Source: Chrysoperla carnea
Taxonomy: Eukaryota > Arthropoda > Insecta > Neuroptera > Chrysopidae
DNA: 64,000 nucleotides
Assembly (NCBI RefSeq): GCF_905475395.1
Contig: NC_058338.1
Location: forward strand, 49,573,935-49,637,934
Direction: 5' to 3'
Both the position numbers and the translations under genes were made by a program. The notes beneath the pieces are model-generated. The model was given only the letters and a program-made list of their open reading frames with translations. It ran no database searches and was not told the origin of the DNA. Below, in pieces: positions 12,767-25,152 of this stretch. Position 1 is the stretch's first letter. Every line of letters starts with the position of its first letter.

Positions 12767-15700
12767 CACGTAGATCCATCGGTCTTCATGACATCAAAAG
12801 ATCGCTTAATTTTGAAAGCTGCTCTTTTCTGATTTTTACTTGTGTATAATGTAAATATATATCTACCGACAGATGTGGAAATCAGTCCTAGAATTAATAA
12901 TAGTCAGAACAGATTCTTTGTTTTAAAATCAGAACATAATCTCCAAACAGTTAACTCCACCAATAAAATCTGGTCTAGACTGACTATGAATGATATGATT
13001 GACTGTTATATGTTCGTGTCAATAAATGAATGACGTGTATTATTTGAAATATAAAATAAAGAATAAATATATTTTAAGTATAATTAAGTAATACGAACGA
13101 ACAGTTATAAAATAATAATAATATAAATATATTTTTTATTTTATTTAAAAAGTTAATATTTTAATGAGATGTCTAAATTAATTTGTACATATTAAATTAT
13201 TAATGAGGACACGAATATACCTATACCTATCTATAAAAACTACTAAATATTATTGGAAGTTCATCATTTGTATCATTTTGTTTTTTGAAAGTTGGTACTA
13301 CCACGAACCTTTACAAAGTTGATTTCAAGAATGTATATTTAATTTAATATACTCTTGTTGTCTCTATAACATAATGCAATAGAGCATACACACTGATCGA
13401 AAATGCGTAAACGTAGGTACTTAAAACGAATTCCGGGAAAATCTAGATTCTTATACAGAGCATGATCTTCGGAACGTAAAATTACAAATAGATCCAATAT
13501 AAAAATGTTTTCTGCCGAATGTGAACTTAAATAGTCTCATCTACCAATTTGGGACGTTCTTTAAGTAGATTTTTCTAGGTTATTTCCCCAGAAATCTGTA
13601 TTCTCCCCTCGCCTTTGCTTGTTATCTAAAATTTATCAGATTAGCGGCACGATCCTTCTTTGCACGGGTGCATAAATGACGCATGCGAAAGAAGGAATTA
13701 TCAGGAAGTACTATTTTTAGTGAAATTTTTACTATAAGAATCGTCAATAAGCAAGCTTTTACAAAAATTAATCCAAAGTCAAGAATAATTTCTAGGATCT
13801 GCCTTATCAACAAATTTTCTCTCCCCCACTCTTTCTGGAAAATGGCCGCTCTGTATATATATATATGTCCTATGAGAGAAAATGTTTCACATCGACTCAG
13901 GAACTTATTTACCACGTGGCAAAAAGTTAGAGTTCATGGATTTTTGACGCGCCATATTCTAGAATAATGTTCATTTTACCACGACGTTCTTATTTTATAA
14001 TGAATCAACGTCCTAATATAAATTAGTTTTATCTGTTACCTGCGTTATGTAACACGCATTTTGAATTATAAAACCAACAGACTACATTTTGGCTTTCCAC
14101 CTTTTTCTATTGAAATTATCCGGCCTATGCAAGTTAAATTAAATAAAGGTTTATAAAAAAGTTTCGTTTTTTAAAATAATGTTGTAAATCGTAAATTGTA
14201 CAATAAAGAAGAAATTGGTTCTACTTAAATAAATAACCAATAATTTGATATAGTGCACACAGCTCAAACAAGCGTATCCAAAAACCAACAACATTCGCTA
14301 TCGCTATAATATTATTTAACTACACTGAGGTAGTTAAATAATAGTACGATCCTTATTTGCCATTTTTAATTACGAGGTTGTTTGACAACAAACTTTTCAA
14401 GTGTTTCCACAATCATTTAAAGAGGTGAATAATCTTCAGTTCGAATCGACCCTTTTATAATTTTTTATGCAGTAGATAGTGCGCGTAATGTTAAACTAGG
14501 TACTGGAATCGTGTAATGAGAAGAGGCTCTCGTTTATTAACTGGGCAATTTCACGATAAAGAACACTTTGATTATTGAGTTGCGTTGTAGGTTACAGAGC
14601 ACCTAATTTCTGACTTTGGTACCTAATTATCATCTAAAAAGTACGTAATTTTGACATTTTTTAAATGCGATTTCTGTACTTTGCGTCGCTGGCGTAACAG
14701 AGCTTAAGGTATTTGTTTCCCTACAGTATTGTAAAAAAGTTTTGGTTTATATGCACTGTACATACATATAAACCAAATACATGCTTTGTAGTCAAGTAAT
14801 GTGTTATTTTTAGCTTTACAATATCACGCAACTAAAAAAATATGTAATATATTGTGTGCTTATAAAATTGATAATATAGATATCGCTCTTCAATCATCAG
14901 TAACTATAGTCATCTCTGTTCATCAAATGATGGATCTTCTGTGAACTCATAATTAAATTAAAATATTGTTTTTATATCATCGGCAACCTTATATTTTTAT
15001 GGTATTATTATAAACTACAAGATTGCCTAAATATTTTAGTGTTAGTTTTTTATCACTCTCTCTAGATTTTTTGATATAGAAATATATTTGATATTGAAAA
15101 GGATAACCTATATGATTCATCATTTTTTCAGCCATCTTTGAGCGATAAAATAAAAATAAAAAATCCGATGACCTAAGAATTTTTGGTGAATTTTGGAAAC
15201 TTCACCATCAAAAAATGTATTTGTAAAATTTTATTGAAATCCTTAGTATTATTCAATCCTTGCATATCATCTTAAGTTGGAAACTCCAAAACTTCGGGTG
15301 ACCTAAATTTTTTGTACTTCAGTTTATCAGCAGGTATTAAATGCTAATGGTTAATATTACCTATACATAGGATACATAGATGTTAAATATACCTGGACAG
15401 AATAGACAATGCTTTCACCAACTAGAACTCTTTGTAATAATGAATGATTAATTAATTTTATTTATAAAAATGTTAAACTAGATTATTATTTTATTGAATT
15501 CATGATATGTTCGTTCGTTGATGTATTCTCAAAAAAAAAATATTGAGTTTATATTTTATTGTTGCATGGTTTTTGTTATTAATTCATTCATGGTACAAAG
15601 AATAATCAATCAATAAAAACTGAAAGTTGAATTGCAGAAAAGAAATAATTTGTGTCATTTAGTACCTATGAGAATTTTAAGTAGTCCGGAATTGATTCAT

Positions 15701-16254
15701 CTAACGGAATTAATCAAAAAATTGATCTATTCTCTTAAAGGTAGTATGAGTATGCGATTATCTTTAACGTGACACGATATTCAGGTTATGGTATTTCGAG
15801 AAAATTTCTTTAAATGATCATATAATAGGATGTCGAAAACGTTCATTGTAAAAGTGACTATACCACCATTTTTTTTTTAAATCAGAATGATTCTAATGTC
15901 TGGCGTGTTTTTATTTCGGAGCCGTTATTAAAAAATAATAATATCGAACCCCAGAGAAAAACAATTTAGAGTACGGATGTTTTCATACACAAAATTTTGC
16001 ATACAGGGTGGGGATTGGCTATTAAAAAAAACCCGAGGAACAAGGTTCATTCTGTTGTCATAACATGATGTCCCCTATCCAACTCTGCAACTTTTGTTCA
16101 AGTTAAACTTGTGTTCTACAGGCTAAAAGAGGAAATGCAGGAATTCAAGGAATTAAGTAAAACGTAATCGTTCACAATTATATAGCCATTTTCACTCATT
16201 TCTTTTCATGAACTAATTAGCTACCAATTTTGACAGCAACAGCTCAAAGCAACC

Positions 16255-16561
16255 AGCTGTTTACCTATAAACAAGGAAACTCGCACATGAAGCATATTAA
16301 ACTCGTCCATGAAGCATATCTTAGAACACTCTCCATCAAATTACCTTTTTCCTTAGAGCCTGCTCCAAACTGAACCGATTTTTAGGTTCATGACCTATTT
16401 TTTAATTGTTCTGGGTGCAAAACCCTAAATTTGAAACATAGCTAAGAACACTCCCCATTAAATTACCTTTTATTCGTTTAGGCACTACGATGACAAAGAC
16501 AGACAGACAGACACACATAGTGATCCGACTTACTCCTTACAAACACTCCTTTTTCGGATCG
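16255..16561 (-). repeat. CCCCCG-type repeat with GTCTGTCTG tract, copy a
   Basis: Contains TTTGAAACATAGCTAAGAAC twice in part, TTAAATTACCTTTTATTCG and GACAGACAGACAGACACACA, shared with copies at 24240, 31878 and 35582. Confidence 0.6.
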
Positions 16562-17191
16562 GAAATTTTGTGAGGAATGAAAGTATCAAACTAATTATAA
16601 CTGCTAACCCATAGGTATATATTAGAAACATACAGGACATGTCACATTTGAGAGTTACAATTATGCGGCTATTTTTTTCTTTAAATTCTGAAATATTTAC
16701 TTAAATTCCCGATTATTTACTGGCTATGCTTGCCTCTATTCATAATTAAACGTGTTGTTTAAAATCATTATAACCAATCCGAACCAATTGCCATCCCTAT
16801 ATATTTTATGTTTCCCTATAAATGTGAAAGTAAGGATGTTTGTTTGTTTGTTACGCTTTCACGCAACAACTACCGAATTGATTTGAATGAAAAGAATAAT
16901 GTAGCTCATACATCAGAATAACACATAAATTAAAGATTTCTATAAAAATTTAAAATAATAAATGAATTTAAATTAATTCATGACCATTTTTCTGATATAC
17001 TCAATGAATTATGACTATTTTACACTTTAAAAAATTGAAAACTGTGCGTATATTTTAGCTGTGTAAAACAAACCTTTCGAGCGTTATGGAAGGGGGATAA
17101 GTGAGATCAAAAGAGCTGGAGGCTATAAAGAGACGATTGTTACTTTTAGCCCAGTGAAACGGGATAGGGAAGATAAATATAAATCATCTAG
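16562..17191 (+). mobile_element. Non-autonomous Helitron-like element, family 2, copy b
   Basis: Similar to 5903-6572 over most of its length, with an internal deletion around 16925. It ends ATCATCTAG before T, with a CCC/GGG hairpin upstream of the end. Its 5' end abuts the CCCCCG-type repeat at 16255-16561 and may be truncated. Confidence 0.65.
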
Positions 17192-17446
17192 TATTTTATG
17201 TAATCATTTTACTACTCTACTACAAATAATTTAGCTTTAGCATATAGTTATAGTATAATAATGATAATGACATTTCCGTCCAATGACTTTTTGCCGCATA
17301 GTACACCCACATACGAACACTAAATAATAAATACATATCTACTTACATACTTCATGATTCCATTAAACGCATAGATACATTTGCAACAGTGATCTCTTTA
17401 AATATACTCGATCTATGAAGCTATCAGCAATGTAGAATTTGTAATT

Positions 17447-18036
17447 GTACAAGCGCCAAGGCAAGTTTAGACTTGTGGTTGAAATTATTTGGACCTTATT
17501 TTCAACTTTGATGATCAATTTTGTTATAATTTCATGAATGTAAACGAAAAATAATAATAAAAATTTTAATATTGGCCTTGGTTTTGAAAATATCGAAAGC
17601 TAAATAATTTTAAAAAAAATTCAATTTTCGATATTTTGAAAATCACTCTAGATATCGAAAAATTTTATCCTTACTTTTCGTCCTATATAATTTTCAAGTT
17701 ATATCATAACTAACAAAATTGAAAATGTATATTTTTTAAATTTGTGTCCCCACATTTGTGTCGGACACAATGGGTTTTTTTGTTTTCAATACTTTATTAA
17801 GGTTTAAACTTTTATTTAAATAGTTTTTTTTTATTTTAATTTCCACCGACCTTTGGAGAAATCTATTAAAATATTTCTTTCGTTCTCCCATAAGACCAAT
17901 GCTAAATATGCCTACTTTTAAGTCATTTATTTATTCAAATAATCGGACAACCCCCTCTAAAATTTTCAGAATTGATTTAGACTTCATATAACAAAAAAAT
18001 CAAGCCTCATATTCAAAATGGCCCTGGCGCTCGTAC
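17447..18036 (+). mobile_element. GTAC-ended element, copy a
   Basis: Ends GTACAAGCGCC and GGCGCTCGTAC. The interior includes TTTAGACTTGTGGTTGAAAT and AATATGCCTACTTTTAAGTC, shared with 37056-37523 (reverse) and partly with 8185-8376. Non-coding. Confidence 0.7.
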
Positions 18037-18225
18037 CTTCTTAATATCCTGAAGCTGCTAGATATAATTCGAATCGATTTAATAATTTTTTTTAAAACAA
18101 ATTTATTTAACCAATTATTTTCAAAGGCTAAAACGTGTCCCTTTTTTGTGTATTCAACGTGTTCAGAAGTTTTCTAGTTTCTTTATTGAATCAAAAAATT
18201 GTGCAAAATCTATAAAAATTTCTTC

Positions 18226-18430
18226 ACACTATAAAAATTTCATCTTGATATCTGTTTTCGTTTTTGAGTAATCGTGATGACAGACGACAGACAGGCAGAC
18301 AACCGAAAATGGACTAATTAGGTGATTCTATGAACACCAAAATTTTGTTCATAGTATCAATATTTTTAAGCGTTACAAACTTGGGACTAAGCTTAGTGTA
18401 CCTTGGTATATTTCATATAGGTACATGGTA
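18226..18430 (-). repeat. ACCATGCATA-ended repeat family, copy b (partial)
   Basis: Reverse-strand fragment covering the 5' part of the family: the TCGTTTTTGAGTAATCGTGA segment, a GACAGACGACAGACAG tract, and AAGCGTTACAAACTTGGGAC. Confidence 0.7.
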
Positions 18431-18879
18431 GAAAAAGTTACGTGATACCTTGTTAACTTAATAGACATTAACATTACCATTATCCACATTAAAACCATTT
18501 ATGAGAAAGAATTTTTCACAGAAAAATAATTTGCACAGAGCGGGAGAAAGATACTATACAATATAATCACATTGTGTAATTGAAAATGATTCAAACCACA
18601 GAACAAAGGGACATTTATATTAATGTTTTAAACTTGTAATACATAGAAATAATATTTTATAAAAAATAAAGTATTTATGACATCAGAACAGTTAAAACAT
18701 TATTAATACTCCACTTAAGTCACTCAAGTACACTCAATGTCATAAAAATATGCACAAAGTGCTTAAGAGCATTTAGTATGGTAACCGAAAAATTTATTGA
18801 ATTTATCTTTATTAGACATATTCTATTGTTCACTTCATTCTTACCAATTTCATGTTAACAAAAACTATGGAGTGTAGAG

Positions 18880-19181
18880 CAGGCATGGGCAAACGTGGCT
18901 TAGAGAAGTCCCTCACACTTCTGTAATTAACATACGAGTAAGACAGTGATAACTTAACCAATGACAATCAAAAATACGAGTAAGATAGAGAGACAACATT
19001 TTTTTTCTTTTATCTCATTACTATTAGAGAAACTGAGATAGATAGAAGAGTCGTATACCCGTCTCTCTTCCTCCTCTATGAGCAATGCGTACTTGGATAA
19101 AGAAACACACAATAAAGTTTATGGCACACAATAAAGTTATAACAATGGTAACTTCAACTTAAAATAACTCGCCCATGTCTG
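18880..19181 (-). mobile_element. hAT-type MITE, family 1, copy b
   Basis: Terminal inverted repeats CAGGCATGGGC and GCCCATGTCTG, flanked on both sides by the 8-bp duplication GTGTAGAG (18872-18879 and 19182-19189). Eight-base target duplications and CAG-type ends are the signature of hAT transposition. 302 bases, non-coding, opposite orientation to copies a and c. Confidence 0.9.
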
Positions 19182-20531
19182 GTGTAGAGTAAAAGGAGTA
19201 ACATCTCTTATGCTTTTCGACTAAAAAAGTATCCATAAAATAGCATTAAATAAAGTGGTTATAATGGTGCTTGTGTATCAAAAGAGTGTTTTATTAGAAC
19301 TTCTCTATCCTTCTCTAATAACTTTCTTTGATTATCTATCCTACTCTTATTACTTTAAGGACATTTTTTTTAATGAAATAACAAAACGAAAATGGTAAAG
19401 AATAATTTTATCAGTCCTAGTTTTTCCCAAACACCTAACAGGTGGATGGATCTACATCGAGAATCAATTGTAAGCTCATGAGACAACTTTAGACTATTAT
19501 TTAGACTAAGCTCATGAGACTAATTAAACAATTAAACTAGCAGTAGACCACAAGTATGCTTCATTGCTTCGGCGGCTCTTATGTCTCCTTTACATCACAC
19601 AAATACATTGAAGGAACTTTTACCATGCTTGTCACTGACAACTTCGCAACTAGGTGTAAAAAATCGGATTTTGATCGTACGGTGGTATGCCTGTCTCTAA
19701 AAACAAATTCCCCCACAAACTGAAATTGTACCATATAGAAAAATAAAATCACTTGCATGAATGGACTGATTTTGATTTTTTTAAACTATGTTTCTACTCA
19801 GAAAATCCACTCAGCCGTTTGAAGATCATTTTTCTTTGATAACCAACCATTGTTTAAACAAGTTTTTGGCATTTTTGATAAATAATACGCAAAAGAAAAT
19901 ATATATTTTTAAAATGGAATTATTATAAATAATAATTGAAACTATTTTTTTATTCCTACGCGTTTAGCTTTTGTAACAAGTTTCATATATTGAAATTTCC
20001 ATATTAATATATTTATTGTATAAATTAATTTTTCTTGAAAATAAAAATCTAGTTTTATTTTTATTGAAGATATTCATTAAACATCCATTGTTTAATTTTC
20101 TTCTACCGATTTAATTTTTTAAGTAGAAATAACAAATAGATAAATTTACTTGTCGCACGTACTGTTTAAATAGCTAATTGTTGCTATTGCACGAAAAATC
20201 GTGCAGAAAGGGGAAATAATCCTGCATTAGTAAAAAGTACCAATGTTGGTTGGTACAATCCTGCGCAAAGATATTTTAAGACTGAAAAACTTCAATTAAG
20301 TGAGAATATACTTTTATTCCAAAAGCCAATCACTAGATTTTCATTCACGGCAAGGGCCTTAATCACTAGCATATATACATTGTTATTTCAAATATTATTT
20401 TTGAACCAACAATTAAAAAATTTGAAACATGTAGAGGGATCAAATTGAATTTATACATTTTTAATTTGAAATAAAACAAAACGGTAGAAGATATTCATAT
20501 GATTTCTTTTTAATTTTAAGCATTGAATCTA

Positions 20532-20756
20532 TGGGTGCGTTTGTCAGAAAAAAGCGCTTGAGAGCGCTTACTAGCGCTGAAAAACAAACTGTATAGTTTT
20601 CGGCTAGGACATGTTTGCTAACTTCAAATGTCAGTCCAAAGAATAGTAAAATATATGTGTGGAAATGTCAGATGTCAAAATGTTCAAACATATGTTTAAC
20701 AATCGCCATTTTGCTTACAAGCGCTTCCTAGCGCTTTTTTCTGCTAAACGCACCCA
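20532..20756. mobile_element. MITE with TGGGTGCGTTT ends and GCGCT repeats
   Basis: Inverted termini TGGGTGCGTTTGTCAGAAAA and TTTTCTGCTAAACGCACCCA, extended inward by AGCGCTT repeats on both sides (AAGCGCTTGAGAGCGCTT; AAGCGCTTCCTAGCGCTT). 225 bases, no coding capacity. Confidence 0.8.
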
Positions 20757-21608
20757 ACGTCATTTGTATTTAAAAATAATTTTTTAAAGTTTTTTCCCTA
20801 AAGTTCACCTTTTTGAGTTATTAACAGTTTCATGTTTGGAAAAACTCCAGAAAAGTTATTTTCAAAGGTGAAAATTAATGCAAATGAATTAAATTTTTGA
20901 GCTTTTCAAAATCTTAAAATCTTTTCTTTTAATATCTTTTATAAAGTTCTGAAGAGTAATTACAGATTGTTTGATTCTAAATAATCTTTCTAGAGTTTTT
21001 CCAAACATTAAACTGTTATTAACTCAAAAACGGTGAACTTTAAGAAAAAATAGAAGCATTTTTAACGTATAATTATCGAAATAACCTCGGATAGCTTTAT
21101 TTGGTTCGAAAAGTTGACATTTGATTTTTTCTGAGGAGGGGAAAGGGTATACAAAAATTAGACCAAAAGGGTTTCTGGCAACATCCGAAATATTACCTAT
21201 TCCTATACAAAATACTTTTTCCCTTCTGGCATGAGGCCCTCGTTATTATATAAGTAAACTTGGATGTTTTTATTCAAATTGTTGATATTTTTTTCAATAT
21301 CAAGTACAGACATTTTTTTAAATATCCTGTAAAAAATGCATGACTTCCTTAAGTTGTCCACAAGTACAAAATAATGGATGTAAGTAAAAATTGAATGTAA
21401 TAATAAATAAGAAGTGACCGTACCAACAACAGGTAGAATAAGTAGTTAGTTGTTGGTTGTGGTATTACCAAACACAAATAATATAATATTAATAAACAGA
21501 CAATAATAATAATTTTTTTATAATTGCATAAACTTTATCCATGAAAGGATCTTGTTGACCAATATAATAAAATAATACATACTTATAAAGGGTGGCTTCC
21601 CTCTAGCT

Positions 21609-21881
21609 CAGACATGGGCGAGTTATTTTAAGTCGAAGTCACCATTGGGTACCATAAACTTTATTGTGTATCTCTTTATCCAAGTCCGCATTGCTCATAA
21701 AGGAGGAAGCGATACGGGTATGCGACTCGTCTACCTATCTCAATTTCTCTTATAGTAATGAGATAGGTAGAAAAGAATGTTGTCTCTCTGTCTTATTAGT
21801 ATTTTTGGTTGTCACTGTCGTACTCGTAGTTTAGATACATAAGTATGAGGGACTTCTCTAAGCCACGTTTGCCCATGCCTG
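21609..21881 (+). mobile_element. hAT-type MITE, family 1, copy c
   Basis: Ends CAGACATGGGC and GCCCATGCCTG, with a perfect 8-bp target duplication CTCTAGCT at 21601-21608 and 21882-21889. 273 bases, no coding capacity. Confidence 0.92.
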
Positions 21882-22063
21882 CTCTAGCTTGTATGAGGAA
21901 CTTTGACTTAAATAAAATTAATGTACACAAAAATTTGAAATGATAATAAAAATTTAGTTTCATAATAAAAATATATAATTTGTATCACCTATATAGCAGT
22001 GTGAAATGTTTGTGTGTCCTACATACACAAACATACAAATAGAATAGACACGAAGAGGTTACA

Positions 22064-22200
22064 CATAATTTGGATCACTCATATAGAACAGAAATGACGG
22101 AGTTGATTACGTCCTAGGCGGGATATCTAGAAGATCCGGATTCGAGTCCCGGGTTTTGTTTATTTTTTTTGTTTTTTTCTATTTATTCGAATGAAAATAG
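22064..22200 (+). mobile_element. tRNA-derived SINE, copy b
   Basis: TGACGGAGTTGATTACGTCC, GGCGGGATATCTAGAAGATC, then CCGGATTCGAGTCCCGG, which forms a T-arm with a TTCGAGT loop (pol III B box). A T-rich stretch and TTATTCGAATGAAAATAG follow, shared with copy a. It is not an intact tRNA: no acceptor stem closes it. Confidence 0.65.
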
Positions 22201-23311
22201 ATAATGAACGTTTTCCATTGTAGTGCACAGTCTCACTTTCATATATAAAGAAGTATAATTTGTCGTGATAACAAAATCTATTAAAAGTATCATGTACTAC
22301 ATGTACTAATGGTATCATATAAATCTTTACGGTTTCTATAGCATATATCTGACCCCTGTTCTATTGTTCGCTTGATTGACCGCAGTATGTGTACACAACT
22401 ACTATAACCAGCCCTCAAATTATCAGCTTTAGTAAATTCAACGAATTTTTTTTGACCCGGCTTTTAATCCTTATGAGCGACTTTGACTTATATTTGAGCG
22501 TCATCAGACGGTCGACCTGCGGCAATAGATGTTTTACCTTAAAAATATTAAAATAAATTCCGATTGGATCGGCGTTATTGTCAGTTGGGCTATTAGCGGT
22601 TTTGATTTGTAGAATGGGGCGCAATGATGGGACACTCTTTATAAATGGCTTCATGTTTGTATTTAAATGGAAATGACTCTATTAACTATATTTAAAATAT
22701 GATCGTCGTATTATTTGTATATAAATAATATAATATAAATACAACATTTTTTTATATCCATAAAAACATAATGATACTTTAAAATATGCATACTTGATTA
22801 AAATAAATTAATTTGTTTTTGTATACATTCTTTGTACTTAAGTGACATTTTTTTTATATTATTTACTTTTTATATTACCTACTTCCTTTAAAAAAGAAGA
22901 TACAACCCAATTTTATGCAAAAATAGATTATAACGAGTAAAAATTAATACCACTATATTTATATTTTCGGTAATTATAAACTAATCCAGGGCTTCTTAAA
23001 CTATGGGTCGCGACCCCATCTGGGGTCGCGTAGCAAAATTCTGGGGTCGCGAGAGGTAAAAATACAATTTAACAGAAAATGTTTTTTAACTTGTTAAATT
23101 ATTGTTATAAAGATAAAATAACAATTATCGTAGATAAATATATCATAAAATCTTCTAGTTCGGAAAGATTGTTTGTACCTGCATTTCTATTAAGAGTATT
23201 ATAATAACTTGAATAACATTTACTATGAATTATGAAATGTTATTGTAATTAATAAAAAATATAAATTTATTTTTGTCAATCTCTAGAAGCCGAAATAATC
23301 CCGAGAAATAA

Positions 23312-23485
23312 TTATCAGCAAAATTTCTAGGCATTATTGCTGAAGAAACAGCTTTAACACATATTAAATCCCAATATCGTTCAGCGATAAAAAATGTTGA
23401 AGAGGTCTTACATCCAGCAGTTTCAAACATTCCACCAAGATTTGATTTGATATGCAATAAAAAACAGGCACATCCATCTCATTAA
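23312..23485 (+). pseudogene. hAT transposase C-terminal remnant
   Basis: An open stretch of 57 codons after an in-frame stop at 23309, ending in TAA. The product includes ALTHIKSQYRSAIKN, AVSNIPPRFDLIC and a KKQAHPSH terminus. Charlie/ZBED-type hAT transposases end with a similar block, in which an N-x-x-PRFxxL segment precedes a Q-x-H-x-SH tail. The catalytic domain upstream is gone, so this is a relic of an internally deleted element. Confidence 0.75.
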
Positions 23486-23684
23486 ATTTTTTACTTATAC
23501 TTTAATTTAATACTTACCACGCAACTACTTGAATATATTCGAGGGAATTAAGACGGTCAGAATCCACTTTTATTTTTGAAACTATTATAAATACAATTTT
23601 ATAATTTTTTGTGCAATTTTTAATTTTAGATTTTTGTATGTTTCAAAATGAATTCTAAACTTATATATTTTCATATGTATATGT

Positions 23685-23806
23685 ATACTCAATGTCACAA
23701 AAAATGCTCGTTTTAAAACATTCTAAGTGTTACTATTATAACATAACATATAATGAGTACGCTTAGAATGTTTTAACTGTGGCACTTTTTCTGACAGTGA
23801 GTGTAT
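23685..23806. mobile_element. Palindromic mariner-like MITE nested in the hAT relic
   Basis: Imperfect inverted arms starting ATACTCAATGTCACAAAAAA and ending AGTGAGTGTAT, with the inner arms TTCTAAG/CTTAGAA. TA bases occur at both edges, as for Tc1/mariner targets. The arm resembles that of the palindrome at 9044-9117. Confidence 0.6.
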
Positions 23807-24239
23807 ATTATTACCTAATAAATAACACATCAAAAAATATTAATATATTTTTCTTTTATATTTGTATGGGGTCGTCAAGAAACTCGCAATCATAAATGGG
23901 GTCGTGAATTACAAAAGTTTAAGAAGCCCTGAACTAATCATAACATTTAAATACAATATAGATTAAAAAAAGAAAAAACATTGGATAACTAAAATGTTTT
24001 GATTTAGACGAAGAGAAATTTAGCATTTTGCCTCTAAAAATTTCCGAAGTGAGATGGATTGAGATGCGGTTTTTTGTATTAGGTTCTAGAAGGTATTTAT
24101 AAACTTTGTGAATATTGCAGATTATTCAGAGATAATTTGCCTCGTTTGTGCATTAAAAAATGCATAAGTCTCACTTTTATCAAATTTGCGTATATCTAAC
24201 ATAGTAAATAATGATTAAACAAGTGAAATTTACAAAATT

Positions 24240-24460
24240 TATAAACCCCCCGACAAATTTTTCGGTTAAGGAACCCTAAGCTCGCATTTGAAACATAGCT
24301 AAGAACACTCTCCGTTAAATTACCTTTCAAATGAAATCAAAAAAATTAAAATCGGTTCATCCGTTTAGGCGCTACAATGCCACAGACAGACACACACACA
24401 TAGCGGTCAAACTTACAACACCCCACTCCTATTTTTTATTTCGGGGGCTTAAAATGAATA
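24240..24460 (-). repeat. CCCCCG-type repeat with GTCTGTCTG tract, copy b
   Basis: AAACCCCCCGACAAATTTTT near the left edge and ATTTCGGGGGCTT at the right, with TTTGAAACATAGCTAAGAAC and CACAGACAGACACACACACA between. Confidence 0.65.
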
Positions 24461-25152
24461 TTTTCTAAATTTTTTATATCTTTACGTTTCATGACTATTA
24501 CAAGATTTTTATGAAATAAAAAAGATTTTGAATTTTGTCTAAAAAATTTTCTAGGAAAACTAAAATGTTTTAATTGGTTTGTTTGGTTTTTTTGTCAATA
24601 TGCAGTTTTCAATGGATTGTTTCTCAATCTAAGAATGTCAATCCTTATGGGTGTTGCGTTTAAATATAAGAAATGATAAATTATTAGCTCCTCAGGTAAT
24701 AATAACAAAATTAAATAATTCGGCAATTTCTTAGCTTTCTCACCTAAGTAATATAGAGCTTCGCCTTAGGTTGTTTTTAAAAATTTATAAAATTTTGGCT
24801 ATTTAGATTAAAAATGATGCTCTATTGTGTTAAATCCAACAAAACCTTATAAAACTTTCGTTTTTAAAATTAACGCCTACTTCTTGTCATTGATAAATTT
24901 TATCAAGTTTTCATTTAAATTCAGTTTAAAAATAATAAAATTTATCATGTATGACACGGTATATAAAATCAAACAGAATACATAACTTTTTTTTTTTGTT
25001 CAAGACAAATTAACGGTAAATTTTTCATAATATAAACAGAAATCGACAGTGTTTGCTGCTTAGCTATGTTTCTCATATAATTCCTTTTACGTATTTCAAA
25101 CTATTCAATAAATAATACCAACCTTGAATTTTCAACCAATTTTAATAAAATA

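Larger units (their letters stand above)
22987..23931 (+). mobile_element. hAT element relic (Charlie/ZBED-like), internally deleted
   Basis: 945-bp element with ends CAGGGCTTCTTAAACT and AGTTTAAGAAGCCCTG and a perfect 8-bp target duplication AACTAATC on both sides (22979-22986 and 23932-23939). The subterminal GGGTCGCGACCCC motif is typical of Charlie-like hAT elements. It retains a transposase C-terminus (23312-23485) and carries a palindromic MITE inserted at 23685-23806. Too short to be autonomous. Confidence 0.92.

Noticed and set aside
13622-13967. Overlapping sense and antisense frames of about 95 codons
   Set aside because: Neither matches a family, neither has splice or start context, and both sit in the long noncoding stretch.
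22100-22160. Possible tRNA gene
   Set aside because: A good T-arm is present but there is no closing acceptor stem or convincing anticodon arm, and a second diverged copy shares non-tRNA tail sequence, so it is a SINE.
23230-23457. 75-codon minus-strand frame inside the hAT relic
   Set aside because: It is the antisense of the plus-strand transposase remnant, which has the family C-terminal motif.
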